Notes: generated from the sequence alone by a model not told the origin. 25,103 bases of DNA from an uncultured Oscillibacter sp. (GCA_910587875.1 CAJUOD010000036.1:1-25103), one strand, 5' to 3'. Positions 6,978 through 15,286 are shown, counted from the stretch's first letter. Translations and numbers: made by a program.

Positions 6978-7883
6978 GTGTCCTTTTCCTTTGATACGAA
7001 AAATGAGCTCTGCCGTCTGCCGGTCCAGCGGCGCTGCTGCGCCCAGGCGGAGGCCTACGGCATTTTGCTCTACTGCCACACCTTCAGCTCCTCCGAGGTC
7101 CGGATCATCACGGAGAATCCCAACTTTGCCGCCCGGCTGCCCCGGCTGTTTCAGCGGGCCTTCGACCTCCGGTTCGACCGCCAGCCGGATTTGAGCCGGG
7201 GGGAGGCGGGGAAGACGGTCTTCCAAATCACCAAGCGGGAGAAGCTGGACCACATCATCGACCTCCTGGGCTACGACCCCCGGCAGAGCCTGGCCCTGCA
7301 CATCAACTTCGCCATGGTGGAGGAGGAGTGCTGCCGGGCGTCCTTTCTCCGGGGTTGCTTCTTCGCCGGGGGGAGCATCACGGACCCCGCCAAGCGCTAC
7401 CACCTGGAGCTGACGGGCTCCCACCTCCAGGCCAGCCGAGAACTGGAGGTGCTCCTCCGGGAGAGCGGCTATCCCCCTAAGAGCGTGACCCGGAACGGCA
7501 GCGTGGTCACCTATTTCAAGCAGAGCGACCAAATTGAGGATTTCCTCACCCTCATCGGTGCGCCCTCGGCGGCCCTGCGAATCATGTCCACCAAGGTGGA
7601 AAAGGGCATTCGAAACAGCGTGAACCGGCGGCTGAACTGCGACAGCGCCAACTTGGACAAGGCGGTGGAGGCCGCCCAGAGCCAGGGGGCGGCCATCCGG
7701 AAGCTGGAGGCAGCTGGGCGGCTGAAGGCGCTGCCGGACAAGCTCCAGGAGACGGCGGCCCTGCGGCTGGCCCACCCGGAGCTGAGTCTTTCCGAGCTGG
7801 CGGAGACCTTTGACCCGCCGGTGACGAAGTCCTGCCTGAATCATCGGCTGAGGAAGCTGCTGGAGCTGGCGGAGAGGCTGTAA
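6978..7883 (+). CDS. whiA: DNA-binding protein WhiA
   Basis: WhiA is a DNA-binding protein required for sporulation septation in Streptomyces and linked to cell division and chromosome segregation in Firmicutes. It has an N-terminal degenerate LAGLIDADG homing-endonuclease-like domain and a C-terminal helix-turn-helix. The mid-region LRGCFFAGGSITDPAKRYHL belongs to the LAGLIDADG fold, and the C-terminus LSLSELAETFDPPVTKSCLN is the HTH. I chose GTG 6978 (MSFSFDTKNEL, 301 residues) because GGAGG at 6965-6969 lies eight bases upstream. An in-frame TTG at 6972 is too close to it. A TTTACATAA motif lies in the preceding gap. Confidence 0.93.
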   Translation: MSFSFDTKNELCRLPVQRRCCAQAEAYGILLYCHTFSSSEVRIITENPNFAARLPRLFQRAFDLRFDRQPDLSRGEAGKTVFQITKREKLDHIIDLLGYDPRQSLALHINFAMVEEECCRASFLRGCFFAGGSITDPAKRYHLELTGSHLQASRELEVLLRESGYPPKSVTRNGSVVTYFKQSDQIEDFLTLIGAPSAALRIMSTKVEKGIRNSVNRRLNCDSANLDKAVEAAQSQGAAIRKLEAAGRLKALPDKLQETAALRLAHPELSLSELAETFDPPVTKSCLNHRLRKLLELAERL

Positions 7884-7889
7884 AAGGCC

Positions 7890-7917
7890 TTCAAAATATG
7901 TAAGGTAAAAATACTAT
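7890..7917 (+). promoter_or_regulatory. Possible weak promoter before the DUF3788 gene
   Basis: TTCAAA (7890-7895) and TACTAT (7912-7917) are 16 bases apart in an AT-rich island just after the whiA stop. Each box matches consensus at four of six positions. No terminator separates whiA from this point, so the downstream genes may also be read from the upstream operon. Confidence 0.3.
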
Positions 7918-7944
7918 ACAACTATTATGGGAGAATTACTGCGT

Positions 7945-8388
7945 ATGAATCAAATGGAAAGCTGGGCTCAGCGGTTCCCCATGGACCGCCAGCCCTCCCT
8001 GGAGGAGATGGACCGCTATGCGGACAACCCCCTCTGGCCGGAGCTCCGGCGGTATTTGAAAGACGCCTACGGCGCGGAGCCCCGGACGGAGTACAGCCGC
8101 TGCGGCCTGGAGCCGGGGTGGAACGTGAAATTCAAGAAGGGGAGCAAATCCCTGGCCACCATGTACCTCCGTCCGGGCTACGTGACGGCGATGGTCTCCG
8201 TCGCGCCCAAGGACGAGCCGGCGGCGGAGGGCGTGCTTCTGACCTGCACGGAGTACACCCGGACGCTGTACCAAAACACGGCCTCCTCAAAAATGGGGCG
8301 CTGGCTGATGATCGACCTGACCTCCCCGGAGGTTTTGGAGGACGTCAAGGCCCTGCTGGCCCTCCGGGCAAAACCGGCAAACATATAA
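7945..8388 (+). CDS. DUF3788 family protein of unknown function
   Basis: The roughly 147-residue product resembles DUF3788 proteins: PLWPELRRYLKDAYGAEP, then Y-rich CGLEPGWNVKFKKGSKSLATMYLRPGYV, then a C-terminal RWLMIDLTSPEVLEDVKALL. No catalytic motif, signal peptide or membrane segment is visible, so it is probably a small cytoplasmic protein. The start is uncertain. ATG 7945 has GGGAG at 7929-7933, while in-frame ATG 7927 has no ribosome binding site. It occupies the place after whiA where Bacillus carries crh and some Clostridia carry an HPr gene, but it shows no similarity to HPr. The family call is from memory of its pattern. Confidence 0.75.
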   Translation: MNQMESWAQRFPMDRQPSLEEMDRYADNPLWPELRRYLKDAYGAEPRTEYSRCGLEPGWNVKFKKGSKSLATMYLRPGYVTAMVSVAPKDEPAAEGVLLTCTEYTRTLYQNTASSKMGRWLMIDLTSPEVLEDVKALLALRAKPANI

Positions 8389-8409
8389 AGATAGAAAGGG
8401 TGAGAATCC

Positions 8410-11400
8410 ATGTCCTTCGTCCACCTCCATGTCCATACGGAATACAGCCTGCTGGACGGCGCGTGCCGCATTCGGGACCTGCCGAAGATCGTAAAGGAGC
8501 TGGGCCAGACCGCCTGCGCCGTCACGGACCACGGGGTCATGTACGGCGCGGTGGACTTCTACCGGGCCTGCAAGGCGGAGGGCATCAAGCCCATCATCGG
8601 CTGTGAGGTCTATGTCACGGCGCAGGGCCGGAGGCTCACCGATAAGGTCCACGAGTTCGACTCCGAGAGCCGCCACCTGGTGCTCCTCTGCGAGAATGAG
8701 GAGGGCTACCGGAACCTCTCCTACATGGTCTCCCTGGCCTGGACCGAGGGTTTTTACATCAAGCCCCGGATCGACCTGGAGCTCCTCCGGGAACACAGCC
8801 GGGGCCTGGTGGCCCTGTCCGCGTGCCTGGCGGGGGAGATCCCCCGGCGGCTGCGGAACGGGGAGTATGAGAACGCCAAGCGCTATGCCCTGGAGCTGGC
8901 GAAGATCTTCGGCCCGGACCACTTCTATCTGGAGCTCCAGGACCACGGCATCCGGGACCAGGCGGTGGTGAATCGGGGGATTCTCCGCATCCATGAGGAG
9001 ACGGGCCTCCCCATGATCTGCACCAATGACGCCCACTATCTCCGCAAGGAGGACGCAGAGGCCCATGACGTGCTCCTGTGCATCCAGACGGGAAAGACCC
9101 TGGACGACGAGAACCGGATGCGCTACGAGCCCCGGAACTTCTACCTCCGCAGCGAAGCGGAGATGGCGGAGCTGTTTGCCGATTACGAGGGAGCCCTGGA
9201 GAACACGGCCAAGGTGGCGGACATGTGCCGCATGGACTTCACCTTCGGCAAGTACCACCTGCCGGAATTCCAGCTGCCCCCGGGCTACGACAGCTTCTCC
9301 TATTTAAAAGAGCTCTGTGACCAGGGCTACCGGGAGCGCTACGGCGAGGACGACGCCCACCGGGCGCAGCTCCAATATGAGCAGGACATGATTGAGAAGA
9401 TGGGCTTCACGGACTACTTCCTCATTGTCTCCGATTTCGTCCGCTACGCCCGGAGCGTGGGTATCCCCGTGGGGCCGGGCCGGGGCAGCGCCGCCGGGTC
9501 CATGGTCAGCTACTGCCTCTACATCACGGACATCGATCCGGTGAAGTACGGTCTTTACTTTGAACGCTTTTTGAACCCGGAGCGGGTGAGCATGCCGGAT
9601 ATCGACATGGACTTCGGCGACACCCGCCGGGGGGAGGTCATCGAGTACGTCCGCCGGAAGTACGGGGAGGACCACGTGGCCCAAATCGTCACCTTTGGCA
9701 CCATGGCGGCCCGGGGCGTGGTCCGGGACGTGGGCCGGGTGATGAACCTGCCCTATGCCGAGGTGGACCAGATCGCCAAGCAGATTCCCAATCCCCCCGG
9801 GGCCCACATCACCCTGGCGGACGCCCTGCGGCTGACCAAGTCCTTAAGCGACCTTTATGAAAAGGACGAGACGGTGAAGCGGCTCATCGACACTGCCCAA
9901 ATGCTGGAGGGCATGCCCCGGAACGCCTCCACCCACGCCGCGGGCGTGGTCATCACGAAACGGCCCGTCTATGAGTACGTGCCCCTGGCGAAGAACGACG
10001 ACATCGTGGTCTGCCAGTACGGCATGGTGACGCTGGAGGAGCTGGGTCTTTTAAAAATGGACTTCCTGGCCCTGCGGAACCTGACGGTGCTGGAGGACGC
10101 GGTGCAGCTCCTCAAGGAGCACCAGCCGGATTTCCGCCTGGCGGACATCCCGGAGGAGGACCCGGAGACCTACGAGATGCTGGCGGCGGGGAAGACCTCC
10201 GGCGTGTTTCAGATGGAGTCCACCGGCATGACCGGGGTCTGCGTGGGGCTGAAGCCCCAAAGCGTTGAGGACATCACGGCCATCATCGCCCTCTACCGTC
10301 CCGGACCTATGGATTCCATTCCCCAGTTCCTGGAGTGTGCCCACAACCCCCAGAAGGTAAAATACGACCATCCGCTCCTGGAGCCTATTCTCTCCAACAC
10401 CTATGGATGCATTGTCTATCAGGAGCAGGTCATCAAGATCTTCCAAGAACTGGCGGGCTACACCCTGGGCCAGGCGGATATGGTCCGCCGGGCTATGAGC
10501 AAAAAGAAGGTCAAGGACCTGGAAAAGGAGCGGGAGGCGTTCCTCCACGGCGACGCGAAGCGGGGCATTGCGGGCTGCTCCGCCCGGGGAATCCCGGAAA
10601 AAACCGCTCAACTTATCTATGACAAAATCTATGACTTTGCGGAGTACGCCTTCAACAAGGCCCACGCCGTTTCCTACGCCGTGGTGGCCTATCAGACGGC
10701 CTACTTCAAGTGCCACTACACCCGGGAGTATATGGCGGCCCTTCTGACCTCCGTACTGGACAACTCGGACAAGGTGGCGGGGTACATCAACGAGTGCCGG
10801 GACTGCGGTATCGCCCTGCTGCCCCCGGACATCAACCGCTCCCTGGACCGCTTCACCGTGGAGGAGGGGGGCATCCGCTTCGGGCTAGTGGCCATCAAAA
10901 ACATCGGCCGGGGCTTCATCCAGGCCGTCATGAAGGAGCGGGAGGAGTCCGGTCCCTTCCGGTCCCTGCCGGACTTCTGCCGCCGCATGGCGGGCAGCGA
11001 TATGAACAAGCGGGCCCTGGAAAATCTGATCCGGGCCGGGGCCTTTGACTCCACCGGGGCCCGGCGATCCCAGCTGATCCGGGTCTATGAGAAGGTGCTG
11101 GACGCCGCGGCGGCCCGCCAGAGGCAGAATCTGGAGGGACAGCTGGACTTCTTCGGCATGTCCGAGAGCCGGATCCAGACGGCGGAGGACGTCCACCTGC
11201 CGGATATCCCGGAGTTCACCGCCCAGGAGCGGATGACCATGGAGAAGGAGACCACGGGCCTCTATCTCTCCGGACATCCCATGGACGCCTATCGGGACAT
11301 TGTGCGGCGGCTGCGGGTCCCCCAGATCGGAAAGGTGCTGGAGGATTTTGCCCAGGAGAGCGGCCCCACCCGCTTTGCCGACGGGCAGTATGTGACCCTG

Positions 11401-11901
11401 GCGGGGGTGGTGACCTCCAGCAAGACCAAGACCACGAAAAACAACAGCCTCATGGCCTATGTGGTGGTGGAGGACGAGACCGGGAGCATCGAGATGCTGT
11501 GCTTCAGCCGGACGCTGGACGTCTGCGGGCCCTACCTCCGGGAGAACCAGGCCGTGGTGGTAAAGGGCAAGCTGTCCGTCCGGGACGAGAAGGCCCCCCA
11601 GCTCATGTGCGACTCCGCCTATCCCCTGGAGACGGCGGAGGGCGGCGCTCCGGCCCAGCCTCCCGCCGCCAAGCCCGATAAGCTGGTGGAGGGGGAGACC
11701 CTGTATCTGAAATTTCCCTCCCTGGACCACCCGTCCCTCCGGCATATGAAGCTGGTGTTTACCATGTTCCCCGGCGACGCCCAGGTGAAGATGGTCATGG
11801 CGGACACCCGGAAAGTCTACGGCACCCGGGCGCTGCTCCACAGGGCGCTCATCCAGGAGGCGAAGGAGACCCTGGGGGAGGAAAACGTGGTTGTCAAATA
11901 A
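8410..11901 (+). CDS. dnaE: DNA polymerase III alpha subunit DnaE
   Basis: DnaE is a C-family replicative DNA polymerase. The 1163-residue product has the DnaE1-like domain order. The N-terminal PHP domain begins FVHLHVHTEYSLLDGACR (residues 3-20) with VTDHGVMYG following. The polymerase palm contains GPGRGSAAGSMVSY (about 353-366) and the catalytic aspartates D397, D399 and D401 in PDIDMDFGD. Helix-hairpin-helix material lies near residues 830-890. A C-terminal OB fold is seen as YVTLAGVVTSSKTKTTKNN near residue 994-1012, with a short tail after it. No DEDD proofreading exonuclease insertion was seen, unlike PolC. An intrinsic terminator follows directly. Confidence 0.97.
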   Translation: MSFVHLHVHTEYSLLDGACRIRDLPKIVKELGQTACAVTDHGVMYGAVDFYRACKAEGIKPIIGCEVYVTAQGRRLTDKVHEFDSESRHLVLLCENEEGYRNLSYMVSLAWTEGFYIKPRIDLELLREHSRGLVALSACLAGEIPRRLRNGEYENAKRYALELAKIFGPDHFYLELQDHGIRDQAVVNRGILRIHEETGLPMICTNDAHYLRKEDAEAHDVLLCIQTGKTLDDENRMRYEPRNFYLRSEAEMAELFADYEGALENTAKVADMCRMDFTFGKYHLPEFQLPPGYDSFSYLKELCDQGYRERYGEDDAHRAQLQYEQDMIEKMGFTDYFLIVSDFVRYARSVGIPVGPGRGSAAGSMVSYCLYITDIDPVKYGLYFERFLNPERVSMPDIDMDFGDTRRGEVIEYVRRKYGEDHVAQIVTFGTMAARGVVRDVGRVMNLPYAEVDQIAKQIPNPPGAHITLADALRLTKSLSDLYEKDETVKRLIDTAQMLEGMPRNASTHAAGVVITKRPVYEYVPLAKNDDIVVCQYGMVTLEELGLLKMDFLALRNLTVLEDAVQLLKEHQPDFRLADIPEEDPETYEMLAAGKTSGVFQMESTGMTGVCVGLKPQSVEDITAIIALYRPGPMDSIPQFLECAHNPQKVKYDHPLLEPILSNTYGCIVYQEQVIKIFQELAGYTLGQADMVRRAMSKKKVKDLEKEREAFLHGDAKRGIAGCSARGIPEKTAQLIYDKIYDFAEYAFNKAHAVSYAVVAYQTAYFKCHYTREYMAALLTSVLDNSDKVAGYINECRDCGIALLPPDINRSLDRFTVEEGGIRFGLVAIKNIGRGFIQAVMKEREESGPFRSLPDFCRRMAGSDMNKRALENLIRAGAFDSTGARRSQLIRVYEKVLDAAAARQRQNLEGQLDFFGMSESRIQTAEDVHLPDIPEFTAQERMTMEKETTGLYLSGHPMDAYRDIVRRLRVPQIGKVLEDFAQESGPTRFADGQYVTLAGVVTSSKTKTTKNNSLMAYVVVEDETGSIEMLCFSRTLDVCGPYLRENQAVVVKGKLSVRDEKAPQLMCDSAYPLETAEGGAPAQPPAAKPDKLVEGETLYLKFPSLDHPSLRHMKLVFTMFPGDAQVKMVMADTRKVYGTRALLHRALIQEAKETLGEENVVVK

Positions 11902-11905
11902 AAGG

Positions 11906-11937
11906 CGCGGGTATGGTTTTTCCATACCCGCGTTTTT
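11906..11937 (+). terminator. Intrinsic terminator after dnaE
   Basis: The perfect stem CGCGGGTATGG (11906-11916) / CCATACCCGCG (11922-11932) has a five-T loop and a five-T tail (11933-11937). It begins five bases after the dnaE stop. It lies between convergent genes, and on the minus strand the stem is followed by CCTTTTATT, so it may also stop the DUF4364 transcript weakly. Confidence 0.9.
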
Positions 11938-12461
11938 CACTGGCCCTCGGTTAAGAACAGCTGGATGATCTGACTGTAGTATTTTTCCGGCGCCTCCCGG
12001 AAGCGCTTTGCCGCCGCCTTGGCCTGGGCCCGGTCCACCATCATCAGCTTCAGATCCATGACGCCGCCCTTGTCGTCGGTAAGCTGGAGGCGCAGCGTGT
12101 AAGTGCCGTTGGGCCGCTCCTCCACGGAGGCCTGCACCTGCCGCCGACGGCGGAGCTTCCGGTTCCACTCCTCCAGATTTTTGTCGCAGCGCTGCCGGAC
12201 GGAGTAGGGGAGGCTGGACTCACAGGCGGTGCCGTTCCGGCGGCCCTTGTCCGTGATGGCGTAGAGGCCGCTGCCGGACAGGGTCAAATGCTCCGTGCGG
12301 ACCAGGTCGGCCAGGCACTCGGAGAAGTCGAAGTAGTCGATGGCGTCGTCGCAGAGGGTCAGGTCCAGGATGGCGTCAAAGGGCGCCGGTTCCTCGACCC
12401 GGGCGGCGATGTAGAGGATCAGGAATTTGATCTCCAGCTTGTCCTGGATAAAGCCCGGCAT
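11937..12461 (-). CDS. DUF4364 family protein, probable DNA-binding regulator
   Basis: This 174-residue protein matches the clostridial DUF4364 pattern: an N-terminal winged-helix-like region (KLEIKFLILYIAARVEEPAPFDAILDL, then YFDFSECLADLVRTEHLTLSGSGLYAITDKG, about residues 8-75). A basic linker (RKLRRRRQVQ) and a C-terminal alpha/beta domain ending PEKYYSQIIQLFLTEGQ follow. The fold suggests transcriptional regulation, but no target or ligand is known to me. GAGAGGAGG lies before the ATG on the minus strand. It is divergent from the DUF3048 lipoprotein gene, with which it shares a 198-base promoter region, and its stop touches the dnaE terminator. Confidence 0.85.
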   Translation of the reverse strand: MPGFIQDKLEIKFLILYIAARVEEPAPFDAILDLTLCDDAIDYFDFSECLADLVRTEHLTLSGSGLYAITDKGRRNGTACESSLPYSVRQRCDKNLEEWNRKLRRRRQVQASVEERPNGTYTLRLQLTDDKGGVMDLKLMMVDRAQAKAAAKRFREAPEKYYSQIIQLFLTEGQ

Positions 12462-12514
12462 GGCGGCGGCCTCCTCTCCGGTTTTCCCTCAAAAAGCGGG
12501 GATTTTTCTTCCTT

Positions 12515-12543
12515 ATTATACTCCGCCGGAGAGGAAAACACAA
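12515..12543 (-). promoter_or_regulatory. SigmaA-type promoter for the DUF4364 gene
   Basis: On the minus strand, TTGTGT (12543-12538) and a perfect TATAAT (12520-12515) are separated by 17 bases. The predicted RNA start near 12508 leaves a leader of about 47 bases. Confidence 0.7.
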
Positions 12544-12570
12544 GACCGCCAGGAAGACCGAAGGTGGAAA

Positions 12571-12579
12571 TTTGTCGAA
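12571..12579 (+). promoter_or_regulatory. Candidate Spo0A box (TTTGTCGAA)
   Basis: TTTGTCGAA is a perfect match to the published Spo0A-box consensus TTTGTCRAA. It lies between two divergent promoters: 18 bases upstream of the -35 of the DUF3048 gene and 28 bases upstream of the -35 of the DUF4364 gene. Both distances suit a regulator site. The organism is expected to carry Spo0A, as spoIIM and a SigH-type gene are nearby. Binding is not shown. Confidence 0.5.
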
Positions 12580-12596
12580 ATTTACCGGAAAGCACC

Positions 12597-12625
12597 TTGA
12601 CGGCTTCCGCCGACATTGGTATCAT
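12597..12625 (+). promoter_or_regulatory. SigmaA-type promoter for the DUF3048 lipoprotein gene
   Basis: TTGACG (12597-12602) and TATCAT (12620-12625) are separated by 17 bases, each matching consensus at five of six positions. The predicted RNA start near 12632 gives a leader of about 28 bases before ATG 12660. Confidence 0.7.
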
Positions 12626-12659
12626 AGGGACAGTTCAAAATGAGAAAGGCGGCGGCGAG

Positions 12660-13745
12660 ATGAAAAAGAGGACGCTGGCACTGATACTGGCGGTGTGGCT
12701 GCTCCTGGCCCTGGCGGGCTGCGGCAAAAAGACGGACCCTGACCCGGAGCCGGAGACCGCGGAGAAAACGGACCCGCTTCCTCCGCTCGAGCCGGAGCCG
12801 GAACCGGAGCCCGACGTCCCGGAGGGAATCAATCCGCTGACGGGCCTGCCCATGGAGCCGGAGTATGAGAACCTGCGGCCCATCGCCATTATGCTGAACA
12901 ACCTGAAGGCCGCCCAGCCCCAGCTGGGCATCTCCCGGGCGGATATCATCTACGAGGTCCCGGTGGAGGGCGGCATCACCCGGATGCTGTGCCTCTACCA
13001 GACGGTGGAGGGCGTGGACATCCTGGGCAGCGTCCGCTCCGCCCGGCCCTACTTCGTGGAGCTGGCCCTGGGCCATGATGCGGTCTACGTTCACGCCGGG
13101 GGCAGCCAGGAGGCCTATTCCAACCTGCGGAGCTGGAAGGTGGACCACATGGACGGCGTCCGGGGCGGGGAAGACGCGAAAATATTCTGGCGGGACCCGG
13201 ACCGGAGAAAAAACAACGGCTATGAGCACAGCCTGATCACCTCTGGAGAAAAGATTCTGGACTACCTGTCCAAGGGAAAGCTCCGGACGGAGCACGAGAG
13301 CGGCTGGAATTACCTCCAGGCCTTCAAGGAGGACGGGACCCCGGCGGCGGGAGAGATGGCGGAGCACGTCAAGGTCCGCTTTTCCGGCTATAAGACCGGG
13401 ACCTTCGACTATGACGCTGCCACGGGCAAATATCTGGTGGGCCAGTACGGCAAGGAGCACGTGGATGGCGACACCGGGGACCAGGTCAGCGCCACCAATG
13501 TGCTGGTGCTGAAAACCTCCACCGCCGTCCTGGACGACGTGGGCCGCCTCCGGGTCCAGACCACCGGAGAGGGGGAGGGCCTCTTCTTCTGCGGCGGCAA
13601 GGCAATCCCCATCCAGTGGAGCCGGAAGGACCGGGACAGCGCCTTCGCTTACACGCTGGAGGACGGCAGCTCCCTGGCCCTGGGGCAGGGAAACAGCTAC
13701 GTCTGCATCCTCAGCCCCAAGACTAGCACAGTAGAATATGAATAA
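12660..13745 (+). CDS. DUF3048 domain lipoprotein (YerB-like)
   Basis: From ATG 12660 the product has 361 residues. It starts with a lipoprotein signal: basic MKKR, a hydrophobic run and the lipobox LAGC with C21 as the lipidated residue. A proline/glutamate-rich linker (about residues 25-55, PEPEPEPE type) spans out from the membrane. The DUF3048 domain begins at INPLTGLPMEPEYENLRPIA and includes PQLGISRADIIYEVPVEGGI and the SVRSARPYFVELA segment. The C-terminal DUF3048 part contains a VKVRFSGYKTGTFDYDA-like beta region. These proteins are extracellular and of unknown function. The frame stays open upstream to 12288, but that part contains the promoter and is antisense to the DUF4364 gene. 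Confidence 0.9.
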   Translation: MKKRTLALILAVWLLLALAGCGKKTDPDPEPETAEKTDPLPPLEPEPEPEPDVPEGINPLTGLPMEPEYENLRPIAIMLNNLKAAQPQLGISRADIIYEVPVEGGITRMLCLYQTVEGVDILGSVRSARPYFVELALGHDAVYVHAGGSQEAYSNLRSWKVDHMDGVRGGEDAKIFWRDPDRRKNNGYEHSLITSGEKILDYLSKGKLRTEHESGWNYLQAFKEDGTPAAGEMAEHVKVRFSGYKTGTFDYDAATGKYLVGQYGKEHVDGDTGDQVSATNVLVLKTSTAVLDDVGRLRVQTTGEGEGLFFCGGKAIPIQWSRKDRDSAFAYTLEDGSSLALGQGNSYVCILSPKTSTVEYE

Positions 13746-13750
13746 GCGGA

Positions 13751-13778
13751 AGGACCGCCCCGTTTCCGGGGCGGTCCT
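13751..13778. terminator. Bidirectional hairpin between convergent genes
   Basis: A perfect 12-base stem, AGGACCGCCCCG (13751-13762) / CGGGGCGGTCCT (13767-13778), has a TTTC loop. It lies five bases after the DUF3048 stop and five bases from the stop of the convergent cysteine-rich gene. The T tails are weak on both strands, so termination rests on the very stable stem. Confidence 0.7.
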
Positions 13779-13783
13779 TGGTT

Positions 13784-14617
13784 TTACTTATGGCAGGCGC
13801 AGCAGCACTCTTCGTAGTTCTCTGGCATCCGCACGGTGTTGGGCGGGAAGAACTCGCCCACCGGGAAGGAGATGTTGCGGAAGATGCCGCAGGGATCCTC
13901 CGTGCCGCTTCCGCAGGCGCACTCCTTGTCGGGCATGCAGTAGTCGTACACGGGCACCAGGAGCTGGGTGTCCCGCTCCAGGCGGACGATGGAGAACTGG
14001 CCCAGGGTGACGTAGATGCGGCGGCTGTCGTCTCCGCTGGAGAGCTCCCCGTCAAAGCAGCTGTTGACAAAGGCGGGCACCTCGCACAGCTCACAGTCGC
14101 AGTCCCGCTTGCCGCAGCAGTCCATGATCCGGGCGTCCAGGACGATGGGATCCACGGCCTCGACCACGGCGATGGGGAGGTTGGAGCGGCTGGTGAGCTG
14201 GAGGTCCGGCTCGCCGGTGCGGAGCTCGGAGGAGAAGATCTTGGCGTTCCCCTCGCTGCCGAAGAGGATGGCCCGCTTGTCGAAGACGCACAGGCCCTCC
14301 ACGGTGACGGGGGCGGGGCAGCTCAGGTAGGCCTGAAGGGTGACGGAGTAGAAGAAGCGCATGTCGACGGTGTAGAAGCCCCGGTTGAAGCTGACGGGCT
14401 CCACATCCACGTAGACATAGAGCAGTTTAGCGCTGCCGCCTTTGACGGACAGGGCGCGGTTGATGACGTCCACATATTGGAGCTTGGGGTAGAAGCGCAG
14501 GTCCTCGATGCAGTCCTTATCTCGACAGGAATCAAAAATCTTCCTAGTATGGATGCAAACCGCCTCTCGGATGCCGCTGAGGTCCTCCACGGGACCGGGC
14601 ATGACTTTCTCGGGCAT
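13784..14617 (-). CDS. Cysteine-rich protein of unknown function
   Basis: I do not recognise a named family with certainty. From the ATG at 14617, supported by TAGGAGGT, the product has 277 residues and 19 cysteines. These fall in clusters: SCRDKDCIEDLRFY near residues 29-42, MDCCGKRDCDCELC about two thirds along, YCMPDKECACGSG, and a terminal EECCCACHK. No signal peptide or membrane segment is visible. The middle part is beta-rich with repeated hydrophobic strands (KLLYVYVDVEPVSF, RGFYTVDMRFFYSVTLQAYL). Such DKDC-EDLR proteins seem to recur in spore-forming Clostridia, which hints at a spore coat or metal-binding role, but that is inference. It lies downstream of an acetyltransferase gene on the same strand, with no terminator between. 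Confidence 0.75.
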   Translation of the reverse strand: MPEKVMPGPVEDLSGIREAVCIHTRKIFDSCRDKDCIEDLRFYPKLQYVDVINRALSVKGGSAKLLYVYVDVEPVSFNRGFYTVDMRFFYSVTLQAYLSCPAPVTVEGLCVFDKRAILFGSEGNAKIFSSELRTGEPDLQLTSRSNLPIAVVEAVDPIVLDARIMDCCGKRDCDCELCEVPAFVNSCFDGELSSGDDSRRIYVTLGQFSIVRLERDTQLLVPVYDYCMPDKECACGSGTEDPCGIFRNISFPVGEFFPPNTVRMPENYEECCCACHK

Positions 14618-14707
14618 TGCAATACCTCCTAATAAGTAGCTGGCGAAAGAACAAGGTCCTTTCAATCCAGTGTATGCGCCGCCGCCCGGGAGGTGAGGGG
14701 AGAGGGC

Positions 14708-15226
14708 TTATTTCAGCTCCTCCCGCAGAAGGGCGTACATACAATAGGAGCCGACCCGCCCGTTTTTATAGACGCCGTTCCGCATGGTCCCCTCGCAGGT
14801 AAAGCCCGCCTTCTCCAGCACCCGGCGGGAGCCCAGGTTGTCGGCGAAGGGCTCCGCGAAGATGCGGAGGATGTCAAAGCGCCGGAACGCCTCCCGGCAG
14901 ATCTGGCCCACAGCCTCCGTCATGACGCCCTTTCCCCAGTGCTCCTCCGCCAGCCAGTAGCCCAGCTCGGCGGACTTTTCGTATATGTCCTCCTTTACTG
15001 AGACGCTAATGCTTCCGACGGTCCGGCCGTCGATGACGATGGCCCGCATGAGCTGCCGGGCCTCGCCCTGGGCGATGCAGTCTCCCACAAACCACTCCGC
15101 GTCCGCCAGGGTATAGGGGGAGGGGAAGACGTTCCGAAGGTTTGCCGCGATCTTCGGATTGTCCGCCGCCGCCGCAATGGCCTCCGCGTCGCTCCGCTGC
15201 CAGGGCCTTAAAATAAATAATTCCAT
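14708..15226 (-). CDS. GNAT family N-acetyltransferase (RimJ/RimL-like)
   Basis: GNAT enzymes move an acetyl group from acetyl-CoA to an amine. This 172-residue protein has the RimJ/RimL-type layout: N-terminal LRPWQRSDAEAIA, a middle strand VGSISVSV, the acetyl-CoA-binding motif ELGYWLAEEHWGKGVMTEAV (about residues 89-108), and the C-terminal NLGSRRVLEKAGFTCEGTMRNG (about 130-151). TAGGAGGC lies before the ATG. The substrate cannot be predicted; ribosomal protein N-termini, antibiotics and small amines are all acetylated by relatives. It probably forms an operon with the cysteine-rich gene 90 bases downstream. Confidence 0.92.
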   Translation of the reverse strand: MELFILRPWQRSDAEAIAAAADNPKIAANLRNVFPSPYTLADAEWFVGDCIAQGEARQLMRAIVIDGRTVGSISVSVKEDIYEKSAELGYWLAEEHWGKGVMTEAVGQICREAFRRFDILRIFAEPFADNLGSRRVLEKAGFTCEGTMRNGVYKNGRVGSYCMYALLREELK

Positions 15227-15257
15227 AAGACGCCTCCTAAGGGTAAATTTGCCGCTT

Positions 15258-15286
15258 ATTATATCATCGGAGAGAGCGGCTGTCCA
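15258..15286 (-). promoter_or_regulatory. SigmaA-type promoter for the acetyltransferase gene
   Basis: On the minus strand, TGGACA (15286-15281) and perfect TATAAT (15263-15258) are separated by 17 bases. The predicted RNA start is near 15251, about 25 bases before the ATG. It faces away from the yajC promoter. Confidence 0.75.

Noticed and set aside
12288..12659. N-terminal extension of the DUF3048 protein by 124 codons
   Set aside because: It is antisense to the DUF4364 gene and contains the promoter. The lipoprotein signal starts exactly at ATG 12660.
14667..14676. CATACACT on the minus strand as a sigmaE -10 box for the cysteine-rich gene
   Set aside because: No matching -35 element lies at the right distance upstream, so sporulation-sigma control is not supported by sequence.
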